From Verrucomicrobiota bacterium (GTDB taxonomy: Bacteria > Verrucomicrobiota > Verrucomicrobiia > Limisphaerales > UBA1096), in the NCBI GenBank assembly GCA_003972865.1, contig QOAX01000033.1, forward strand, positions 1 to 15,534: a stretch of 15,534 nt of DNA, given 5' to 3'. Below are positions 1-5,884 of the stretch, piece after piece (the stretch's first letter is position 1; every line of letters begins with the position of its first letter). The notes under the pieces were generated by a model that was not told the DNA's origin, searched no databases, and saw only the letters and a list, made by a program, of their open reading frames with translations. The position numbers and the translations under genes are program-made.

Positions 1-56
1 GGTTGCTCAACTGTCTGCATATTAATTGGGCGGCAGTTGCAGCTCTCTCCCCCCTG

Positions 57-926
57 TCAGAAAGGCGGCTGGCCAAGCTGCCTTATTTTTGTCGAGTCAA
101 GCAGTTTGCTTTTAACGCCATCTGGTTTGGATTCATCAAATTTAATTGAACCCAAGTACCCTAATATGCCTTTTATCAAGTTTGCCAAATCCTTTATAAA
201 TATTTCAGCGTTGACTCCAAGATTCAACCTTAATGGTGGCTTTTTTATTTCAAGAAATCTAAGACAGGCAGAAGCCATGTCGTCTACGTACAAGAACTCT
301 CTCCTTGGATTGCCTGTTCCCCATAATGTCACAGATCCACTGCCACTAGACTTGGCTTCGTGAATTTTTCTTATGATCGCAGCCATTACGTGACTATCTT
401 GCAAGCTATAATTGTCACCTGGACCATATAAACTGGCAGGCAAAATAGAATGGTAACTTAAATCATATTGCCTGCTGTACTCCTCGCACATTTTCATTAT
501 GCTTATTTTTGCAAGGGCATATGGTTCGTTTGTTGATTGTAGACCCCCGGTTAGCAGGTAATCCTCTTTAATTGGAATTTTTGAATCAGTTGGATAAACG
601 CAATTACTGGACAAATAAATTAACCTTTTTACCCCAGCTAAATAAGACCCGTGAATTAAATTGGTTCCTATGGCTAAATTCTTATAAATGAATTCCGCTC
701 CATATTTTTTGTTTGATTGAATTCCACCAACTTTGCCTGCCGCTATAATCACGGTATCTGGCTGGACCTCTTTCAGGAAACTAAAAGTGTCAGTTTGCAA
801 TTCTAAATCCAGATCCCTTCTACTTACGGTAATAATATCCGCACATGTTTGTTTGGATAAAGCCGAGACGATGGCTCTACCTGCCAAACCATTATGACCA
901 GCTACGTGTATCTTAGAGTAATCCAA
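57..926 (-). CDS. fcl: GDP-L-fucose synthase, C-terminus probably frameshifted
   Basis: This is an extended short-chain dehydrogenase that makes GDP-L-fucose from GDP-4-keto-6-deoxymannose by NADPH-dependent epimerisation and reduction, a cytosolic step supplying O-antigen or capsule sugars. Visible are the Rossmann motif GHNGLAG (residues 10-16), S107 and C109 in SSNCVYP, the Y136-xxx-K140 pair, and H179 in SHV. With the TTG start at 926, these residues carry the same numbers as in the E. coli enzyme, and an in-frame TAG lies just upstream, so this start is favoured although no Shine-Dalgarno is seen. The protein has 289 residues, about 30 short of the usual ~315-320. It stops just after RQLGQ, where relatives read LGW. 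The next frame reads LGW-PAAFLTGG and runs to a stop at 22-24, matching the family P-x(3)-L-x(2)-G pattern, so a small indel is likely. No gmd partner lies in the window. The gene is much more AT-rich than those to the right, as is usual for polysaccharide loci. Confidence 0.88.
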   Translation of the reverse strand: MDYSKIHVAGHNGLAGRAIVSALSKQTCADIITVSRRDLDLELQTDTFSFLKEVQPDTVIIAAGKVGGIQSNKKYGAEFIYKNLAIGTNLIHGSYLAGVKRLIYLSSNCVYPTDSKIPIKEDYLLTGGLQSTNEPYALAKISIMKMCEEYSRQYDLSYHSILPASLYGPGDNYSLQDSHVMAAIIRKIHEAKSSGSGSVTLWGTGNPRREFLYVDDMASACLRFLEIKKPPLRLNLGVNAEIFIKDLANLIKGILGYLGSIKFDESKPDGVKSKLLDSTKIRQLGQPPF

Positions 927-991
927 TTTTTTTTTCTACATCCACATCTTCGAAATGCCAATGATCCAGAGCATGAAATAGACCATTCATA
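914..991 (-). other. Possible 24-codon leader ORF overlapping the fcl start
   Basis: An ATG at 991 opens a 24-codon frame ending in TAA at 914-916. It overlaps the TTG start of the fucose synthase gene in another frame, across a run of nine A on the minus strand (927-935). Loss of one A would fuse it to the synthase. It has no recognisable product and no clear ribosome binding site. It could be a coupling leader, a slipped N-terminus, or chance. Confidence 0.15.
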
Positions 992-1100
992 GATTTTCAA
1001 AAACCTCTCAGTGTGCCAAATTGACTCACCTAATACATTCTGTTAGGCTTCCAGAAAAGATGAGCGATAGTTATATTCACTCTCTCTTCATTAGGTATAA

Positions 1101-2990
1101 ATGAAAATGATTAACCGAGTCATGGCCAATGAGGAGGCGTTCCACCTTGTATTGGCTGCTGTTATTGGGGTTTTTGGCGGTTTGGTGAATTTTGCATTCC
1201 TAAAGTTGGTGGCTTTGATCCAGTGGATTGTCTTCCAACAATCGGGGGATTCGGCTGTTTTGGCGCAAGATCTGGATTCATTTTTTCGGATTCTTGTTCC
1301 GACTTTGGGCGGAATTCTGGCCGGAATGGTACTTCTTTTAAGATCGCATCTTTCTGGTATTCAAAAACCTACGAATGTTTTGGAGGTTATTGCCGTGGGT
1401 GACGGCCGCATCGGGATGCGGTCAACTCTGGTGAATGCTTGGTCATCCCTTTTGAGTATCGGAACGGGTGCGTCGATTGGCCGGGAGGGAGCGATTACGC
1501 AGCTAACGGCCACATTTGCCTCTAAATGGGGGCAATTTCATCAATGGCAGCCTTATCGGCTTCGATTGATGGTGGCATGTGGAGCAGCGGCCGGTCTGGC
1601 TGCAGCCTACAATGCCCCGATTGCTGGAGCCCTTTTTGCCGCCTTGGTTTTGGTGGGGAATTTTTCGATGAATCTTTTTGCCCCTTTGGTCATGGCCTCA
1701 GTAGTGGCCACGATGGTATCGCGGTTTTGGTTCGGCATTGAGCCTTGGTATGAATTACCTGAATCGATTGATTATGGCCAAGCGGCCCGTTTCTCCCAAA
1801 TGGGCTGGTTTTTGATTTTGGGAATTATTTCCGGGGTTGGAGGTGCTTTTTTTCTTAAATCAATTCAAAACACCCAGTCCGCGACTGGTAAATGCGCTTG
1901 GCCAAGCTGGGCGAAACTTGGCTTGGCCGGCTTGGCAGTAGGCCTGATTGCGTTGGTTTTCCCGGGTGTCTGGGGGAACGGTTACGAGATCACGAACCAA
2001 ATTCTGCACGCGGGCTCATCTGAAACTGGGTTTTCGGGACTTATCAGGGGCTCCGTCCTCTCAAATCTTCCAGCTTGGCAGATTTCGCTGGTCGTGTTGG
2101 CTGGCTTGTTGGTTGCCAAGTTTGTCGCAACAGTTTGCACGGTTGGGGCTGGGACGGTCGGCGGTGTTTTTACGCCAACGCTGTTTCTTGGTGCTGGGCT
2201 TGGGGCGGCCTTTGGCCAAGCGCTTGGCCTGCTTGGTTTTGCGGAGGGGGTAGACATTCCCGAAGTTGGCACATTGGAGGAGTGGTTGGGATTCCGAAAC
2301 GATACTTCCGGTGAGTGGCGAACTCCCACTGCCGCCTTTGCGTTGGTCGGCATGGGGAGTGTCCTTGCGGCGACGACGCGCTCGCCGTTGTTGGCCATGA
2401 TCCTGATTTTTGAAATCTCGCTGAAGTACGAATTGATGCCGCCGTTGATGATTGGCTGCGTGGTGGCGACATTGGTTTCGCAGAAGCTGCACAAGGCGTC
2501 GGTTTACTCGGCACCGCTGCATCGGCGCGGGATGGTGGTGGATCAGGAGAGTCGTCGAATGGGTTCGGCCACAGATCGCTGTATCGGTGACGTGATGGTG
2601 GAGCCGACTTCGCCGATTAAGGAGACAGCCGCCTTGCCGGAAATCTCGGAGATATTCCTGAACAGTCCACGAAACTATCTGCCGGTGCTGAGTGTGGACA
2701 AACGGCTGGTGGGGGTGATTTCACTTCAGGACTTGAAGGCTCACCTCAACGCGGGGGACGAGTTGCGGGCAGTGATCGCGCTGGACTTGATGCGCCCACC
2801 GGAAACGTTCCTCACACCCAATTGCCGGTTGATGGATGCGCTGCCAGAGATTATGGGATCTGAGATGGAAATGATTCCGGTGGTGAACTCGAACCGGGAG
2901 ATGCGCCTGGTTGGCTCGGTGTCGCGCAGCAAGACGCTTGGGCTGATGTCGGAGGCGATCGCCAAGAGCGGCGAGGAAAACACAATCTGA
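1101..2990 (+). CDS. ClC-family chloride channel/transporter with two CBS domains
   Basis: This is an integral membrane anion channel or H+/Cl- antiporter of the ClC family. The membrane domain (about residues 12-470) shows an SGI variant of the selectivity-filter loop (85-87), GREGA with the gating glutamate at 129 (the usual proline is Ala), NAPIAGALF (171-179), and a GGVFTP-type anion-binding loop. Two CBS domains follow (about 493-550 and 558-622), expected to bind adenine nucleotides and gate the pore. The length of 629 residues fits CBS-bearing bacterial members. Twelve residues after N171, where antiporters of this type carry the internal proton glutamate (AEI), this protein has A-L-V, so proton coupling may be lost. 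The ATG at 1101 is preceded by a weak AGG and by TATATT at 1072-1077, a possible -10 box; ATGs at codons 3 and 8 are alternatives. The gene is convergent with the HlyD-type gene, only 36 bases away. A perfect palindrome lies inside at 1897-1906. Confidence 0.93.
   Translation: MKMINRVMANEEAFHLVLAAVIGVFGGLVNFAFLKLVALIQWIVFQQSGDSAVLAQDLDSFFRILVPTLGGILAGMVLLLRSHLSGIQKPTNVLEVIAVGDGRIGMRSTLVNAWSSLLSIGTGASIGREGAITQLTATFASKWGQFHQWQPYRLRLMVACGAAAGLAAAYNAPIAGALFAALVLVGNFSMNLFAPLVMASVVATMVSRFWFGIEPWYELPESIDYGQAARFSQMGWFLILGIISGVGGAFFLKSIQNTQSATGKCAWPSWAKLGLAGLAVGLIALVFPGVWGNGYEITNQILHAGSSETGFSGLIRGSVLSNLPAWQISLVVLAGLLVAKFVATVCTVGAGTVGGVFTPTLFLGAGLGAAFGQALGLLGFAEGVDIPEVGTLEEWLGFRNDTSGEWRTPTAAFALVGMGSVLAATTRSPLLAMILIFEISLKYELMPPLMIGCVVATLVSQKLHKASVYSAPLHRRGMVVDQESRRMGSATDRCIGDVMVEPTSPIKETAALPEISEIFLNSPRNYLPVLSVDKRLVGVISLQDLKAHLNAGDELRAVIALDLMRPPETFLTPNCRLMDALPEIMGSEMEMIPVVNSNREMRLVGSVSRSKTLGLMSEAIAKSGEENTI
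1897..1906. repeat. CTTGGCCAAG palindrome, site 1
   Basis: Exact ten-base palindrome inside the ClC gene, extended to GCTTGGCCAAGC (1896-1907) and read in phase AWPS. Confidence 0.9.
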
Positions 2991-3008
2991 AGTCACAACC
3001 TGCGTACG

Positions 3009-3018
3009 CTTGGCCAAG
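3009..3018. repeat. CTTGGCCAAG palindrome, site 2 (intergenic)
   Basis: Exact copy in the 36-base gap between the convergent ClC and HlyD-type genes, so not constrained by coding. No T tract follows, so it does not look like a terminator. Confidence 0.9.
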
Positions 3019-3026
3019 AGCCCCGG

Positions 3027-4178
3027 CTACTCTCCAACCCCGACGAAGTGGATGTCGACCAGTTCTCCCGGATGGATGTCCAACTTGATTCGTTTCCCAT
3101 CAAGATCGACCGTGCTTGGTTTCCCATCAGGATCAACCAAATCAATCGTGAACGGCAAGACTTTTTTGTAGGCGGTTCTGCTCCGGAGAACGCCGCTCCC
3201 GACCGCCTCGAGCCGGTTGCTGACCTTGGAGATCGTAGCCCGTGCAACTTGTCTATCGACTCCCAACCATGAAAAGAAACCGGATGAAGAGAGGCGCCGG
3301 GTTCTTATTTCAACTTCCATTCCGACCTCGGGTTCCAAGAGAATGGGCTGCGGGACGTAACCAACAATTTTTTTGATTTCCGATGAACTGATGGTCGCGA
3401 TCGTCTCACCGGATTGAACGCTTTCCCCGGTTTGCTTGCTGATGCTCCCTATTTCCCCATCAATGGGAGAATACAAAACGATGTCATTGAGCAACCCCTC
3501 CACGCGGCTCAGGCCCTGGTCGAGTCTCTCAATCTGGGCCTGGTCCAACTGGCTTGCCGGATCATTTTCCTGCGCCTCACGCAAGGCCTGTTCTATCGAG
3601 GCCACCAATTCGGTTTTTTGCTGGACCTGCACCGCGTAGGAATCGCGATTTGTCTCGGCCTTGTTGTAAACCGACTCTGAAACGAGATTGTCCTCGAACA
3701 GGCTCTCGATCCGCTTGAATTCCTTCTCGGAATGCTGGAGTTCTATCTTTAAGGCGGCCACTGACGTCCGCTCGTTCAACCAATCCAATCGCAGCTGGTT
3801 GTAGCTCAGGGCAGTCCTGGCCCGCTGCATGGGGTCTATGGTCAGGGTGAGCAAATCGACCTGCGCCCGGACCCACTCCACAGTGGCGTCAGCAAAGTCC
3901 GGATCCATCGAATAATCAATATAGGCAATTGGATCGCCTTTTTTCACGGAATCGAAACGGCCAACTTTAACCTCTGTCAACAACCCAGCACGGGGGCTGG
4001 AAAGGATGATGTTTTCCGATCGCGCCTCGCCCACCACGGAGGACGGACTGACCTTGCTCCACCAGAGAATTATCACCCCGATAATGCAGAGCAGAAACAC
4101 GATGACCGGCAGAACAATCTGGCGGAAATCCTGCCACTTTTGTTCGGCTGGTATGGGAATGGGCTGTTTGTCGCTCAT
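3027..4178 (-). CDS. HlyD-type membrane-fusion (periplasmic adaptor) protein
   Basis: This 383-residue protein has an N-terminal cytoplasmic tail, one membrane anchor (about 20-40), a first lipoyl/barrel-sandwich half (61-87, SPRAGLLTEVKVG), an alpha-helical coiled-coil hairpin (about 95-232), the second lipoyl half (235-263, YSPIDGEIGSISKQTGE), and a beta-barrel C-terminal region (about 268-380). This is the standard adaptor layout of HlyD/EmrA proteins, which bridge an inner-membrane transporter to an outer-membrane channel. No ABC or MFS transporter and no TolC gene is nearby. Instead it is the third gene of an operon, starting 3 bases after the DUF4956 gene and downstream of the VTC-domain gene, so its inner-membrane partner is probably the DUF4956 protein (inference). 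The ATG at 4178 has no strong Shine-Dalgarno, so translation may be coupled to the gene before it. Confidence 0.88.
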   Translation of the reverse strand: MSDKQPIPIPAEQKWQDFRQIVLPVIVFLLCIIGVIILWWSKVSPSSVVGEARSENIILSSPRAGLLTEVKVGRFDSVKKGDPIAYIDYSMDPDFADATVEWVRAQVDLLTLTIDPMQRARTALSYNQLRLDWLNERTSVAALKIELQHSEKEFKRIESLFEDNLVSESVYNKAETNRDSYAVQVQQKTELVASIEQALREAQENDPASQLDQAQIERLDQGLSRVEGLLNDIVLYSPIDGEIGSISKQTGESVQSGETIATISSSEIKKIVGYVPQPILLEPEVGMEVEIRTRRLSSSGFFSWLGVDRQVARATISKVSNRLEAVGSGVLRSRTAYKKVLPFTIDLVDPDGKPSTVDLDGKRIKLDIHPGELVDIHFVGVGE

Positions 4179-4181
4179 GAA

Positions 4182-4868
4182 CTAGACTTCTGATTCCGCC
4201 TCTGCCTTTAATCCGGTCACTCGGGACACGCCGTCCATTTCGCGAAGCTCAGCCAGCAAATCCTCCAGGCGTGAGGGATCCCGCAAAAGCAGCCGATAGG
4301 AAAAATCCATTCCCAAGGAACCCTCGGCCGTCCGCTCACTCACACAACGGGAACGGCGAGCATGACGCCCGAGTGTATCATTCAACGCCCCAATTTCCGG
4401 GGCAGGGCGCACCCAATGGAGGTTGAGAATGGTGTCATACCGGTGCCGGGTGCCAAAAGAGGTCACCCGAATGTAGAACATGATCATGCAGATCATCAGG
4501 CACCCAGCGACGGCCGTCGCAAATTTCAGCGTGCCACAGGCCATGCCAATGACGATGACCGAAAGGATGTAGGAGGTATCCAGCGTGTCCCTGAGTATAT
4601 TGCGAAATCGCACGATGGCAAAGATGGCCATCAAGCCAAAGGCCGTCACCAGGTTGTTGGACAGAACAAGCATCACCATCGAAACGATCGTGGGAATCAC
4701 CACCAGGGAATTCACAAATGACCGGGAATAGGACAACCCGGTATGCGTGAACATATAAACCCAGGCAATGGCATGCCCGCAGACAAAGGCCAGCAGCAAC
4801 CCCATGAGCATCATGGGAACATCCGTGGGAATCGGGGTGTAGTCACCCTGTAAAAACCAGTGATCCAT
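4182..4868 (-). CDS. DUF4956-family membrane protein
   Basis: This is a 228-residue polytopic inner-membrane protein. Hydrophobic segments lie at about 18-40, 52-70, 72-86, 98-115 and 116-133, followed by a soluble C-terminal domain of about 90 residues that resembles a small alpha/beta domain. Between segments sits the charged motif RFRNILRDTLDT (87-98), typical of DUF4956 proteins. The family has no firm biochemical function; its genes commonly sit beside VTC-domain genes, as here, where it starts 6 bases after the VTC stop and ends 3 bases before the HlyD-type gene. A role as membrane component or conduit for the VTC enzyme, comparable to the Vtc1-like membrane part of the eukaryotic VTC complex, is inference only. 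The ATG at 4868 has a weak AAGG upstream. Confidence 0.85.
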   Translation of the reverse strand: MDHWFLQGDYTPIPTDVPMMLMGLLLAFVCGHAIAWVYMFTHTGLSYSRSFVNSLVVIPTIVSMVMLVLSNNLVTAFGLMAIFAIVRFRNILRDTLDTSYILSVIVIGMACGTLKFATAVAGCLMICMIMFYIRVTSFGTRHRYDTILNLHWVRPAPEIGALNDTLGRHARRSRCVSERTAEGSLGMDFSYRLLLRDPSRLEDLLAELREMDGVSRVTGLKAEAESEV

Positions 4869-4874
4869 CAGCCT

Positions 4875-5675
4875 TTAGTGAACAGGTGCATTTTCCATTG
4901 AATGAGCAATTGGCCAACCGCTGGAATCAAGCCCCTCTCGCACGGATTGTTCGCCCATCAAAGTGACTCCATCGACGTACTTGGCCGCCCCGCATTGCAC
5001 CAGGCCAAATATCCTGACCAGCTCGCGGAACCAGTCCGGGAAACGGTTGGTAAATTTCAACTCCAGCACCACACTGTCGCCAAACACATAATGCGGGTCT
5101 TTCATCTCAGTGACCAAATGTGCCCTATGCTCAACCTCAATCCGGGTCTGCCGATCGATCGTGACACGCACCGAGTTGTCATGCCTGCTGGTCCACGCTT
5201 CACGGTAGTAGGCGACGTGCGCCTTCGGCGCGGCGTTCAACTCCTGCATGTGATGGATGAACTGCTCGACAGCGGCTCGGTGCGCCGGCTCCCCACTGGA
5301 CATTTGTTCGGGCAACGGCAACTGCCCCCCCAGCACCTGCTCTAGGGCCTCACGCTTCACGCCGCCCCGTTGCTTCGCGATCGTGTTGTCTGTGCGGCGC
5401 TTGATCTCGAAATATACCGGCGACTTCGGCCGATCCTCATAAAAGCGAATGCGCAGCTTGTAGCGGTTTTTGTCCCCGTTGATTGTCGTGTGGTAAAGGC
5501 GCAAATCCGGCGAATCAAAATAAAGACTGTGCACCGGGTAGGAGTGGTTGGGCTGGGTCGCCCCGAAAGGGTCCAGATCAAGGTACGAGGACACAAAATC
5601 GCGCAAAGCCAAGGCTACATCCTCGCGGATAAGGTACTTGTGCTCGTAGCGTTGTTTTTGCAAATTGTCCGCCAA
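4875..5675 (-). CDS. VTC-domain protein, polyphosphate polymerase-like
   Basis: This 266-residue soluble protein has the triphosphate-tunnel fold signature of the VTC4 catalytic domain, which polymerises ATP gamma-phosphate into polyphosphate. Visible tunnel motifs, in order, are RYEHKYLI (9-16), SLYFDS (50-55), RYKLRIR (71-77), YFEIKRR (88-94), VTIDR (171-175), VLELKF (203-208) and KYVDG (232-236). The basic and acidic residues alternate on beta strands, as expected for a phosphate-lined, metal-binding tunnel. It has no membrane segment or signal peptide, so membrane attachment would come from the DUF4956 protein encoded 6 bases downstream. The start is TTG at 5675: an in-frame TGA lies just upstream, and this start places the first tunnel strand at residue 9. 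No Shine-Dalgarno is seen. It is the first gene of the three-gene operon. Polymerase activity is inferred from the family; other triphosphate-tunnel chemistry is possible. Confidence 0.9.
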   Translation of the reverse strand: MADNLQKQRYEHKYLIREDVALALRDFVSSYLDLDPFGATQPNHSYPVHSLYFDSPDLRLYHTTINGDKNRYKLRIRFYEDRPKSPVYFEIKRRTDNTIAKQRGGVKREALEQVLGGQLPLPEQMSSGEPAHRAAVEQFIHHMQELNAAPKAHVAYYREAWTSRHDNSVRVTIDRQTRIEVEHRAHLVTEMKDPHYVFGDSVVLELKFTNRFPDWFRELVRIFGLVQCGAAKYVDGVTLMGEQSVREGLDSSGWPIAHSMENAPVH

Positions 5676-5728
5676 AATAACATTGTGTCACATTTAAGAA
5701 CACACACCCACCCTGCCGGGTTTTCCTC

Positions 5729-5750
5729 AAAAAAAGCCCGAAGGCCGGGC
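5729..5750 (-). terminator. Intrinsic terminator-like hairpin upstream of the VTC operon
   Basis: On the minus strand, GCCCG (5750-5746), a five-base loop and CGGGC (5740-5736) form a hairpin followed directly by seven T (5735-5729). This is a textbook Rho-independent terminator in miniature. It points toward the VTC operon, about 54 bases before its start, and no minus-strand gene lies upstream for it to end. It may be a leader attenuator, or it may block antisense transcription coming from under the divergent TPR gene. Confidence 0.55.
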
Positions 5751-5778
5751 AATTTAACGCCTAATACGCAGTTGTCAC
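5751..5778 (-). promoter_or_regulatory. Candidate promoter of the VTC operon
   Basis: On the minus strand, GTGACA (5778-5773, five of six matches to the -35 consensus) is followed after 16 bases by TAAATT (5756-5751, four of six matches to -10). A transcript from here would start near 5744, inside the hairpin, so it would lack the first stem arm and escape termination. The match is weak and untested. Confidence 0.25.
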
Positions 5779-5799
5779 GAAAAAGTTACATCGCCCCAG

Positions 5800-5809
5800 C
5801 TTGGCCAAG
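5800..5809. repeat. CTTGGCCAAG palindrome, site 3 (intergenic)
   Basis: Exact copy, as GCTTGGCCAAGC (5799-5810), in the 209-base divergent region between the VTC operon and the TPR gene, upstream of both. Confidence 0.9.
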
Positions 5810-5884
5810 CGCCTGGCCAGACAAACTGCTCCACGCCTTTTTCAATGGTTGCCAACTCGAAAGACCTTTGGCTAAATCGCCCGC

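Noticed and set aside
3009..3018. Palindrome between convergent genes as a transcription terminator
   Set aside because: A ten-base palindrome leaves no loop, there is no T tract on either side, and the same sequence occurs inside many genes.
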